This document shows, piece by piece, positions 52,381-60,439 of a stretch of 64,000 nucleotides of DNA. The notes beneath the pieces were generated by a model. The model worked only from the letters and a program-made list of their open reading frames with translations. It did not search any database and was not told the origin of the DNA. A program made the translations under genes and the position numbers. Source of the stretch: Streptomyces wedmorensis (GTDB lineage Bacteria; Actinomycetota; Actinomycetes; Streptomycetales; Streptomycetaceae); assembly GCF_000716445.1 (NCBI RefSeq), contig NZ_JNWK01000001.1, forward strand, positions 124,001 to 188,000, in the 5' to 3' direction. Position 1 is the stretch's first letter, and each line of letters begins with the position of its first letter.

Positions 52381-54929
52381 GAGGGCAGTCCTTCGCTGTC
52401 GATCGCGGCGTCACGGGCGGTGGCGGCGGGGCCGGTGGTCTGGCCGACGTCCAGCGGGACCACGAGCCGGGTCAGCGGGGCGCCTCCCACGTTGCCGGGG
52501 AGGTGCCACCAGAGCGTCTGCGTCACGGACTTGGCGTCCTGGCCGTTCCAGACGAACTGGACCTCGCCGATGTTGTTGCGGCCGACGATCTCCCGGCCGC
52601 TGCCGGTGACGGCCATGTAGTCCAGGTGGTTGTCGGCGGCCTGTACGTACTGGGCGAGGGCGGCGCGGCGGTTTCCGGTCGCCGGGAAGGAGACCGGCGC
52701 GGGCCCGCCGGGGCGCGGCGCGGTGCCGTCCGGGTCGTCGTGGCGGTAATAGCTGAGCTCGTACTCCCACTCGGGGGCCGGGCTGTGCACGGTGGCGCCG
52801 TCGTGGAGTTCGAGCAGCGCCGGGCTCTCCTGGACGTGGACCGGGGCCAGGGGCAGGCCGAGGCCGCCGCGGGTGCGCACTTCCATGAAGCCGCCCGACG
52901 GGTTGGCCCAGCCGGCCCGGTGGGTGTGCGGCAGGTCGACGCGCTTGAGGTTGAACCCCGCGTGGTGCAGCAGCATCGTTCCCGTCGCCTCGTTCTTGAG
53001 CGAGCTGGACGTCAACTGGGCGAGCACCGCGCGGACGTGGCCGGGAGTCGAGCTGAACGGGGCCGACGCCCGGTAGGCCATCCGGGCGGCGAAGCCGTAG
53101 TGGACGTCGCCGCCGAGGGAGACGACGCGCCGCCGCCGTACGCCGTCGGCGCCGGGCGCCGCGTGGCCGAGCAGCCGGGCGATGAACTTCTCGAAGGCGC
53201 GCGGGTCGTGGCCCCAGGCCTCGTAGTCCTGGTCGAGCTGGCCCGGGTATCCCTGGAGCCGTCGCACGGCCGGCTGCGCGAACTCCTCGATGAGCGGGTC
53301 GCCGAGGACCGGGCAGGGCGACAGGAGCACGGTCACCTTCTCCAGTCCCTGGTCCTCGGGGGCCTCCACCATCGAGGCGAAGGTGGCGTCGGAGTAGAAC
53401 AGGGACGGCGGGTCGGTGAAGCCGCCGCGGAAGACCCGCTGGGTGCGGGTGTCCACGGCCACCAGCTGGTGGGCCGGCCAGGTGATCGCGTAGTGCCAGA
53501 CGAGCGAGCCGTCCCGGCGGACGATCCGCCCGGCCGAGTCCGCCCCGGTGGGCGTTCCGGTCCGGCGGGCGATGACCGCGGCGGGTCCCGCGGCCGTGTG
53601 GTCCGGTGCGGCGAGCGCCGTCAGCAGGTCGCGGCCCGCTTCGCCGCGCGGCCCGTCGGCGAACTGCTCCGGCGTGTTCCCCCAGCCCTGGCAGACCGCG
53701 TACGAGGCCATCGCGTTGCCGAGGAACTGCCGGCCGTGCGGGAGGTCGCAGACCTCGTGCACCCACTTCCTCGAGATGTACCAGTCGTCGGTGACCTCGT
53801 GGTCGTCGAACATCATGTACGTGGCCGTGTTGGCGAGCGCCCTGCGGACCATGCCCAGGGTGCCCCGGAAGCCGTCCAGGTGGTCGCTCTCGGCCACGTA
53901 CTCCATCAGCCGCTCGTGCGCCTTCTTGTACTCCGGCTTGTCCAACAGGCCGAAGTACTCCGTGTGGTCCGGGTTGCCCAGCTCGGCGGTCTCCCTGGGG
54001 AAGAGTTCGGCGAAGAACCGTATCGGTGGCACGGCCGGCCACAGCGTCGGAGACCACACCATGAGGTACATGGCGAGGAACTCCGAGAACCGCAGCAGAT
54101 GACTGCGCGCGTGGGTGCTGGTCATCTTGAAGTCGTCGAGGACCATGCTCTGGCGCCAGCCGGGCCGGAAGGACCACTTCTGGTGGGCGGGATGGACCGT
54201 CGGGAAGGTCTCGTCCCGGCCGAGCAGCGTCCGGCCGTACACGGTGCAGATGTGGAGCAGCCCGTCGGCGACGTCGTCCGCGTAGATCTGATCACCGGTC
54301 AGGATCAGCTGCTGGGGCCGGCGCCGGGTCGAACCCGCGTCGGCCTGGAGCACCTCGTCGAGGATCGAGAGGGCGTCCGTGCCCCCGGCGTGCGGCTTGC
54401 GGCACGAGGCGTGGAAGAGCCGGAGCTCACCGGGGTGGTACGGCGGGGTGATGAAGCTGGGGTGGGTGGGCGCGCCCGAAGTCCCTTGGTACAGGAGGGC
54501 CTTGCGGGCCGCTGCCTCGTCCGCGGCGATCACGCCGGGGGAGAAGAGGTCCGGCGCACCGGCGTCCACCGGCGTCGTCGGCGAGGAGAGGTCCTCGCCG
54601 AACCGCACCGTGTACCGGTGGATCATGCCGGGCCTGAGCGTCCCCCCGGAGGGGACCGCCGCGGTCACCGCGACGAGGTGAAGATGCTGTCCGATCCGCG
54701 CCGTGACCCGGGTGCCGGTGAGGTGGGGCGTCGCGGGGAGCGCGCCCAGGGCCCCCTCGTGGACGTCCAGCGTCACCTTGCGCGGCGCCTTCAGCGCCAG
54801 CCACACGGTGACGGTGTTCCGGTCGACCCGCCGGACGATCGGTCCGGCGAGGACCAGTGGCAGTGCCGCGACGTCCAGCGCGGGAAGGGCGGACGCCCCG
54901 GTCCCCGCGCGCGCTCCTGATACCCCCAC
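52377..54929 (-). CDS. PhoD-like metallophosphoesterase, DUF6603 cluster
   Basis: This 850-residue protein has the metal-binding motifs of the PhoD/metallophosphatase family: LTGDQIYADDVADGL (about 210), FDDHEVTDDW (about 376) and SLGGDVHYGF (about 605), on a chain longer than classic PhoD (about 550). An N-terminal beta domain resembling the PhoD N-domain (VRRVDRNTVTVWLALKAP) precedes it, and extra C-terminal beta sequence follows. Unlike secreted PhoD it shows no Tat or Sec signal. GTG at 54927-54929 is preferred (GGGGG five bases upstream); a GTG at 54995 would add 22 residues. First gene of the five-gene array; its stop overlaps the DUF6603 gene start. Phosphodiesterase activity is expected, substrate unknown. 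Confidence 0.85.
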   Translation of the reverse strand: MGVSGARAGTGASALPALDVAALPLVLAGPIVRRVDRNTVTVWLALKAPRKVTLDVHEGALGALPATPHLTGTRVTARIGQHLHLVAVTAAVPSGGTLRPGMIHRYTVRFGEDLSSPTTPVDAGAPDLFSPGVIAADEAAARKALLYQGTSGAPTHPSFITPPYHPGELRLFHASCRKPHAGGTDALSILDEVLQADAGSTRRRPQQLILTGDQIYADDVADGLLHICTVYGRTLLGRDETFPTVHPAHQKWSFRPGWRQSMVLDDFKMTSTHARSHLLRFSEFLAMYLMVWSPTLWPAVPPIRFFAELFPRETAELGNPDHTEYFGLLDKPEYKKAHERLMEYVAESDHLDGFRGTLGMVRRALANTATYMMFDDHEVTDDWYISRKWVHEVCDLPHGRQFLGNAMASYAVCQGWGNTPEQFADGPRGEAGRDLLTALAAPDHTAAGPAAVIARRTGTPTGADSAGRIVRRDGSLVWHYAITWPAHQLVAVDTRTQRVFRGGFTDPPSLFYSDATFASMVEAPEDQGLEKVTVLLSPCPVLGDPLIEEFAQPAVRRLQGYPGQLDQDYEAWGHDPRAFEKFIARLLGHAAPGADGVRRRRVVSLGGDVHYGFAARMAYRASAPFSSTPGHVRAVLAQLTSSSLKNEATGTMLLHHAGFNLKRVDLPHTHRAGWANPSGGFMEVRTRGGLGLPLAPVHVQESPALLELHDGATVHSPAPEWEYELSYYRHDDPDGTAPRPGGPAPVSFPATGNRRAALAQYVQAADNHLDYMAVTGSGREIVGRNNIGEVQFVWNGQDAKSVTQTLWWHLPGNVGGAPLTRLVVPLDVGQTTGPAATARDAAIDSEGLPS

Positions 54930-55046
54930 ATGTCCCCCTGTCAGTGCGATGGCGAGCGCGATCGTACCTTCACAGGAAATACATCCGACAGACACATGAC
55001 AGGCGTGTCGTGAAGAACTTTCCTTACGGCAGGGGGACTTCCGGAT

Positions 55047-55856
55047 CTACACCTGACCCTCCGTCACCCTCTGCGCAGGGCGCCGCCCTCGGCGGGGCAC
55101 GGACTCCAGGAGGAGTCGTGTGTACGGGTGTTCGGGGGCGTCGAGGACCCGGTAGGCCGGACCCGACTCCACGACCGCACCCGACTTGAGCACCAGCACC
55201 TCGTCCGCGATGTGCCGGACCACCGCGAGGTCGTGCGTGACGAAGAGGTATCCGACCCCGGACTCCTCCCTGATCGTGCGCAGGAGTTCGATGATCTGCG
55301 CCTGGATCGACACGTCGAGGGCGGCGACCGCCTCGTCCAGGACCAGGACCCTCGGCTCCACCGCAAGGGCGCGCGCGATCGCCACCCGCTGGCGCTGGCC
55401 GCCGGAGAGCCCGCGCGGCAGCGCCGCGGCCTCCCGCGCGCCCAGGCCGACCTGGTCGAGCAGCTCGTCGACCCGGGTCCGGCGGGCGGACGCGTCGAGC
55501 GGGGTGTGCAGCCGCAGCACCTCGTCCAGGCAGCCCGAGACCGTGATCCGGGGATCGAGGGAGAGGTACGGATCCTGGAAGACCATCTGGATCTCCCGGG
55601 CGCGGGCGAGGCGTTCGGCCCGGCCGCGGGGCCGTGCCGAACGGTCCCGGCCGTCGAGCCGGACGGTGCCGCCGTCGGGGCGTTCCAGACCCACCAGCAT
55701 GCGGACCGTCGTCGTCTTGCCGCTGCCGGACTCCCCGACGATGGCGAGCGAGGAGCCGGGTGCGAGCGCGAACGAGACGTCGTCCACGGCCGTGTGGTCG
55801 CCGTACCGCTTGCGCAGCCCTTCGACGACCAGCCCCTCCTTGGTCGAGACGGTCAC
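55047..55856 (-). CDS. Opp/Dpp-type ABC transporter ATP-binding protein (F subunit)
   Basis: This 269-residue ATPase of an oligopeptide/dipeptide-type importer has Walker A VGESGSGKTTTV (about 40), Q-loop VFQDPYLSLDPR, signature LSGGQRQRVAIARAL, Walker B VLVLDEAVAALD (Ala replaces the usual Pro-Thr of DEPTSALD) and switch FVTHDLAV. The C-terminal YRVLDAPEHPYTRLLLESVP is the family tail. Its GTG start overlaps the preceding ATPase stop by 4 bases. Last gene of the operon; 117 bases separate it from the PhoD-like gene upstream of the next operon. Confidence 0.92.
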   Translation of the reverse strand: MTVSTKEGLVVEGLRKRYGDHTAVDDVSFALAPGSSLAIVGESGSGKTTTVRMLVGLERPDGGTVRLDGRDRSARPRGRAERLARAREIQMVFQDPYLSLDPRITVSGCLDEVLRLHTPLDASARRTRVDELLDQVGLGAREAAALPRGLSGGQRQRVAIARALAVEPRVLVLDEAVAALDVSIQAQIIELLRTIREESGVGYLFVTHDLAVVRHIADEVLVLKSGAVVESGPAYRVLDAPEHPYTRLLLESVPRRGRRPAQRVTEGQV

Positions 55857-56848
55857 AGCGTGATCCCTTCGTCGGCGCGGTGGCAGGCGGCGAACCCGAC
55901 GGCGTCCGCGGCCAGTCGGGGTGTCTCCTCGTGGCAGCGCGGCACCGCGTGGCCGCAGCGCGCGGCGAAGGCGCAGCCGGGCGGCGCCTCGGCGAGGGAG
56001 ACGGGGCGGCCCGGGATGGGCCGGGGGGCCGGGGCGCCGGGCGCGATGCTCGGAGTGCAGGCGAGCAGGCCTGCCGTGTACGGGTGGCGCGGGCGGTCGA
56101 ACAGCTCGTCGGTGGACCGGGTCTCCACGATCCGGCCGGCGTACATCACGTACACGCGGTCGCAGACCGACGCGGCCAGTTCGAGGTCGTGGGTGACGAA
56201 GAGCATGCCGGTGCCGCGTTCGGCCCGCAGCCGGGCGAGGATCGAGATGATCTCGGCCTGGGTGGTGACGTCGAGGGCCGTGGTCGGCTCGTCGGCGACG
56301 AGCAGGTCCGGTTCGCTCGCGAGGGCCGCGGCGATGACGACCCGCTGGAGCATGCCGCCGGAGAACTGGTGCGGGTGGCGGCGCAGGGCGCCGCGCGGAT
56401 CGCGGATGCCGACCGCGTCGAGGAGCTCCTCGGCGCGGGCGGTGGCCTTGGAGGCCGGGGTTCCGGCCGCCCGCAGTCCCTCGGTGAGGAAGTCGCCGAC
56501 GCGGCGCAGCGGGTTGACCGAGGCGCGCGGGTCCTGGAAGACCATCGAGACCTGACGGGCCCGCAGCGTGGTGAGTTCGGCGCGGTTCATGGTGAGGACG
56601 TCCCGTCCGGAGACCAGGACCCGGCCGGTGGTGCGGGCGCCTCCGGGCAGCAGTCCGAGGACGCTGCGGCAGGCCACGGACTTGCCCGAGCCGGACTCGC
56701 CGACGAGTCCGACGGTCTCCCCCGGCCGCACCGTCAGGCTCACTCCGTCGAGGATCGGCCGGGCCGCCCGGTCGCCGGCGAGGCGGACGTCGAGCCCGTC
56801 GATCTCCAGGACCGGCGCCCCATCCGTCTGTGCGCGCATGCCGTTCAC
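55853..56848 (-). CDS. Opp/Dpp-type ABC transporter ATP-binding protein (D subunit)
   Basis: This 331-residue ATPase pairs with the F subunit. Walker A VGESGSGKSVACRSVLG, Q-loop VFQDPRASVNPL, signature FSGGMLQRVVIAAAL, Walker B LLVADEPTTALDVT, switch FVTHDLELA. The C-terminus has the Cys-containing GCAFAARCGHAVPRC of Opp/Dpp D subunits. GTG at 56846-56848 overlaps the permease stop as GTGA; an ATG three codons later (56839) is the alternative. Confidence 0.9.
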   Translation of the reverse strand: MNGMRAQTDGAPVLEIDGLDVRLAGDRAARPILDGVSLTVRPGETVGLVGESGSGKSVACRSVLGLLPGGARTTGRVLVSGRDVLTMNRAELTTLRARQVSMVFQDPRASVNPLRRVGDFLTEGLRAAGTPASKATARAEELLDAVGIRDPRGALRRHPHQFSGGMLQRVVIAAALASEPDLLVADEPTTALDVTTQAEIISILARLRAERGTGMLFVTHDLELAASVCDRVYVMYAGRIVETRSTDELFDRPRHPYTAGLLACTPSIAPGAPAPRPIPGRPVSLAEAPPGCAFAARCGHAVPRCHEETPRLAADAVGFAACHRADEGITL

Positions 56849-57714
56849 CGTTCCCGCTTCGCGATCCGGTCGGCGAGCCCCTCGCCGACGATGCCGAACG
56901 CCACCACGGCGAGCACGATGCACGCGGAGGGCGCGAGGGCCGGCAGCATCGCGCCCTGGAGGACGGCCGCCTGCCCCTCGTTGATCATGGCGCCCCAGTC
57001 GGCGGCCGGCGGCTGCACGCCGAAGCCGAGGAAGGACAGCGCCGCCAGGTCCATCAGCGCGTACCCGAAGTTCATCGCCGACTGGGCGAAGACCGTCGGC
57101 GCGATGTTGGGCAGCAGGTGGCGTACGCAGACGGTCCAGCCGGACCAGCCCTGCACCCGGTACGCCTCGATGTACGGCCGGGCCTTCTCCTGCCGTGCGA
57201 TGCCGCGCACGAGGCGGCCCACGTACGGGGTGTAGGCGACGGACATGGCGATCACCGGGGCGGTCAGGCCCGAGCCGACGACCGACACGAGCAGGATCGC
57301 GAGCAGCAGGCCGGGGATCGCGAAGACGAGGTCCATGGACCGGGACAGGACCGTGTCCGCCCAGCCGCCCCGCCAGGCCGCCACCACTCCGAGGAGGGTG
57401 CCGAGCAGGGTGGAGACGGCGACGACGAGCAGCGGCCCGAGCAGCCCGGTGCGGGCGCCGTGGATCAGCCGGGACAGGATGTCGCGCCCCGACTGGTCGG
57501 TGCCCAGCAGGTGGTCGCCCGTGGTGCCGGCCAGGCTCGCGGACAGGTCCAGCGCCTCCGGGTCGTACGGGGCGAGGACGGGCGCGAGCAGGGCGACCAG
57601 GACGAGCGCGGCGAGCACGGCGACCGAGACCGTGAAGAGCGGTCCCTGGCCGAACAGGCGCAGGGCCCGGAGCCCCGGCCTGCGGTACGGCACCGCGGAG
57701 GTGGTGGTGGTCAT
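56845..57714 (-). CDS. Opp/Dpp-type ABC transporter permease (C subunit)
   Basis: This 289-residue permease has six helices. An N-terminal OppC-type segment (LAPVLAPYDPEALDL, LLGTDQSGRDILSRLIHGAR) precedes the transport domain, and the EAA loop is YIEAYRVQGWSGWTVCVRHLLPN. Start and stop overlap the neighbouring genes by 4 bases (ATGA at 57711-57714, GTGA at 56845-56848). Confidence 0.92.
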   Translation of the reverse strand: MTTTTSAVPYRRPGLRALRLFGQGPLFTVSVAVLAALVLVALLAPVLAPYDPEALDLSASLAGTTGDHLLGTDQSGRDILSRLIHGARTGLLGPLLVVAVSTLLGTLLGVVAAWRGGWADTVLSRSMDLVFAIPGLLLAILLVSVVGSGLTAPVIAMSVAYTPYVGRLVRGIARQEKARPYIEAYRVQGWSGWTVCVRHLLPNIAPTVFAQSAMNFGYALMDLAALSFLGFGVQPPAADWGAMINEGQAAVLQGAMLPALAPSACIVLAVVAFGIVGEGLADRIAKRER

Positions 57715-58664
57715 GAGGAGCCTTCCCCGAGGGAGAGACGGGGGTCGATGAGCGGGGCGAGCAGGTCGACCACGAGGTTGACGAGGACGAAGGCCGCCAC
57801 GCTCAGGAGCGTGATCGCCTGGACGACGGCGAAGTCCTTCGCCGTGACCGACTGCACGAGCAGCGAGCCGAGCCCGGGGACGTCGAACGCGGTCTCGACG
57901 ATCGAGGTGCTGATCAGGAGCCCGGCGAGCATGGTGCCGCCGACGGTGACGACGGGGCCGAGCGCGTTGCGCAGCACGTGCCGGCGGACCACGGCCGGGC
58001 CCGCGACGCCCCGGGCCCGCGCCACCTCGACGTGGTCGCGGCCGAGTTCGTCGAGCATCGCGGAGCGGGTCACCCGGGCGAGGAGTCCCGCGAAGGACAG
58101 CGCCAGGGCGACGGCCGGCAGGGTCAGCTGGTGGAGCCGGCCCGACAGGTCCTCCGCCGTGCCGCCGCCGGGTCCGGGGAACCAGCCGAGCTGGACGGAG
58201 AACAGCGACACGAGCGCGATGGCCGTGACGAACGAGGGCGTGGCGGTGGCGACGCCGGTGCCGACGAGCACCATGCGGTCCAGGAGCCCGGGGCGCAGCG
58301 CGGCGAGGACGCCGGCCGTCACCCCGAGCACGGCGACCAGGACGGCGGCGTATCCGACGAGCAGGGCGGTGCCGGTGAGCCGGGAGCCGATGAGCGCGGA
58401 CACGTCCTGGTGGTACTGCGCCGAGCGGCCGAAGTCGCCGCTCAGCACGCCGCCGAGCCACTTCAGGTACTGCGTGGCCAGCGGGTCGTCGAGGTGGTGC
58501 TCCGCACGCAGGGCCGCCACGGCCTCGGGGGTCGCGGGGCGGCCGTGCAGCAGGAACGACACCGGGTCGCCGGGGGCCAGGTGGACGGAGCCGAAGACCA
58601 CGAGCGAGGTCACGAACAGCACCGCCGCCAGGCCGAGGAACCGTCCGACGAGGTAGCGCGTCAT
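57711..58664 (-). CDS. Opp/Dpp-type ABC transporter permease (B subunit)
   Basis: This 317-residue permease begins MTRYLVGRFLGLAAVLFVTS and has the OppB features LAPGDPVSFLLHGRP and HHLDDPLATQYLKWLGGVLSGDFGRS. Its EAA loop is VEVARARGVAGPAVVRRHVLRN. ATG at 58662-58664 overlaps the substrate-binding protein stop (ATGA). Confidence 0.92.
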   Translation of the reverse strand: MTRYLVGRFLGLAAVLFVTSLVVFGSVHLAPGDPVSFLLHGRPATPEAVAALRAEHHLDDPLATQYLKWLGGVLSGDFGRSAQYHQDVSALIGSRLTGTALLVGYAAVLVAVLGVTAGVLAALRPGLLDRMVLVGTGVATATPSFVTAIALVSLFSVQLGWFPGPGGGTAEDLSGRLHQLTLPAVALALSFAGLLARVTRSAMLDELGRDHVEVARARGVAGPAVVRRHVLRNALGPVVTVGGTMLAGLLISTSIVETAFDVPGLGSLLVQSVTAKDFAVVQAITLLSVAAFVLVNLVVDLLAPLIDPRLSLGEGSS

Positions 58665-60298
58665 CGCTTCGCGGCCCCGATCGTCGCGGCCCACGGGTAG
58701 TAGAGCTGGGCGATGCCGGCCGGGGCGCCGGTGACCCGCTTGCCGAGGAAGACCGAGTGAGGGGCCTCGTACACGGGGATGATGGGCAGCTCGTCGAGGG
58801 CGATCTTCTGGAGCTTCGCGGTGAGCTCGGCGCGCTTGCCCGCGTCGGGCTCGGAGTTGGCCCGGTCGAAGGCGACGTCGTACTCGGCGTTCGACCAGTT
58901 GCCGTAGTTCCCGAAGTCGCCGGTGCGCAGGTACTGGTAGAACTCCAGCGGATCCGGCGTGTTGTCGTAGCCGATGGTGATGACCAGGTCGAGCCCGGTG
59001 CGGGCGTTCGGGTCGACGAAGAGGGAGCTGTACGCGTCGGGGGAGACCGGCTTCAGTTCGACTTCGAGGCCGATCTGGCGGCCGGCGGCCTGGACGGCGT
59101 TGGCGACGACGCTGATCTCGGGCGCGAGGGTGCTGGTGGCGATGGTGATCTTCCGGCCGGTCGCCCCGGCCTCCTGGACGAGCTTCTTCGCGGCCGCGAT
59201 GTCGTACACGGGCTCGGGCAGCGTGTCGTAGAGCGTGGCGGTCTTCTCGGGAGCCAGGGCCCAGGCGCCGCGCGCGGCGGGGGCCTTGGCCGGGACGCCG
59301 ACGCCGCCGGCCGCGGCCTTGATGATGTTCTTCCGGTCGAGGGCCGTCGACAGGGCCTTGCGGACCTTCAGGTCGCCGAGCGCGCCGTGGTAGTCGAGGA
59401 CCGCCAGGTTCGCGGCGCCCGTGTTGGGGCCGAAGAAGAGCGTGCCCTTGCCGCTGGAGCGCAGCTGGGCGAAGGAGGACGACGGGACCATGTAGCCGCC
59501 GTCGGCCGTGCCGGAGAGGAAGGCGTTGGAGCGGGCGGCCACGTCCTCGATGAAGGTGAACTTCACCTGCTCGGACTTCGGGGTGAGCTTCGTGTCCCAG
59601 TAGGCGGGGTGCTTCTTGAGGGTGATGCTGTCGCCCTGGGCCCAGGTGTCGAGGGCGTACGGACCGGTGCAGTTCAGCTTGCCCTTGGGCGTGCCGTAGT
59701 CCTTGCCGCCCTCGGCGAGCGAGGCGGCGCTCACGACGGTGCCGGGGGAGGCGGCCATCAGCTCGTGGAAGAGGACGTCGGCCTTGCCGAGGCGGATCGT
59801 CACCTCCAGCGGCCCGGTCTTCTCGATCGCGTCGACGTTCTTGAAGGAGGAACCCCACGGGGAGCCGGTCTTCGGGTCCATCTGGCGCTTGAGGGAGGCG
59901 ACCACGTCGTCGGCGGTCATGGTGGTGCCGTCGTGGAACTTCACCCCGGGGCGCAGCGTGTAGACCAGGGTGCGCGGGTCGGGCTGCGTCCACTTCACGG
60001 CGAGGCCGGGCTCGGTCTTCAGATCGGGCGTGACGCGCAGCAGCTGCTCGCAGACGTTGGCCAGCACCGTGTTCGGCGGGTAGTCGTACGCGAGGGCGTA
60101 GTCGAGCGTGTACGGCTCGGCGTACAGCGACCAGGTGAAGGAGTCCAGCGGACCCTGCGCGGGCGGCGACAGCGGGGTCACCTTGAAGGACGCGCCGCCG
60201 CCGGCGGCCGGCGGCTTGGTGGCGCCGGAGCAGGCGGCCGTGGTGGCCGCGAGCGCGGCGGTGCAGGCGAGAAGCGCGATGGCTCTGGGCATGCGCAT
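58661..60298 (-). CDS. ABC transporter substrate-binding lipoprotein, family 5
   Basis: This 545-residue extracellular lipoprotein has signal MRMPRAIALLACTAAL and lipobox ATTAACSG (Cys about 23). The SBP_bac_5 fold is shown by YTLDYALAYDYPPNTVLANV, TLVYTLRPGVKFHDGTTMTADD, GKLNCTGPYALDTWAQGDSI and VRKALSTALDRKNII. Family 5 proteins bind peptides, but in actinomycetes also oligosaccharides. First gene of the importer operon, with an AAGGGG ribosome-binding site. The LacI-type operators at 60357-60411 lie just upstream. Confidence 0.92.
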   Translation of the reverse strand: MRMPRAIALLACTAALAATTAACSGATKPPAAGGGASFKVTPLSPPAQGPLDSFTWSLYAEPYTLDYALAYDYPPNTVLANVCEQLLRVTPDLKTEPGLAVKWTQPDPRTLVYTLRPGVKFHDGTTMTADDVVASLKRQMDPKTGSPWGSSFKNVDAIEKTGPLEVTIRLGKADVLFHELMAASPGTVVSAASLAEGGKDYGTPKGKLNCTGPYALDTWAQGDSITLKKHPAYWDTKLTPKSEQVKFTFIEDVAARSNAFLSGTADGGYMVPSSSFAQLRSSGKGTLFFGPNTGAANLAVLDYHGALGDLKVRKALSTALDRKNIIKAAAGGVGVPAKAPAARGAWALAPEKTATLYDTLPEPVYDIAAAKKLVQEAGATGRKITIATSTLAPEISVVANAVQAAGRQIGLEVELKPVSPDAYSSLFVDPNARTGLDLVITIGYDNTPDPLEFYQYLRTGDFGNYGNWSNAEYDVAFDRANSEPDAGKRAELTAKLQKIALDELPIIPVYEAPHSVFLGKRVTGAPAGIAQLYYPWAATIGAAKR

Positions 60299-60356
60299 GG
60301 TGACCCACCCCTTTACGGGTGTAGTGACGGGCTCGGGGGGATGGAGCGAGTATTGG

Positions 60357-60411
60357 TGCGGGAACGTTCCCGCACAAGACCTGGAGGTGACTTTGCGGGA
60401 ACGGTTTTGCA
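60357..60411. promoter_or_regulatory. Paired LacI-family operators between importer operon and lacI-type gene
   Basis: A perfect 18-base palindrome TGCGGGAACGTTCCCGCA lies at 60357-60374. A second site with the same left half (TGCGGGAACG) and a diverged right half (GTTTTGCA) lies at 60394-60411, centre to centre 37 bases away. Both sit in the divergent promoter region of the importer operon and the LacI-type gene. Confidence 0.85.
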
Positions 60412-60439
60412 GAGGTCACGAGGGTGGCACCATCACCCC

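Noticed and set aside
48154..52620. Long plus-strand open frame opposite the DUF6603 gene
   Set aside because: Its translation is low-complexity and has no ribosome-binding site; the minus strand carries the recognisable domain.
36753..54929. Identification of the five-gene array as an extracellular contractile injection system
   Set aside because: No sheath, tube, baseplate, spike or AAA+ ATPase gene is present in the window; large size alone is not evidence.
60407..60439. Upstream TTG start for the LacI-type regulator
   Set aside because: It falls inside the second operator and has no ribosome-binding site; the ATG at 60440 is kept, though its own site is also weak.
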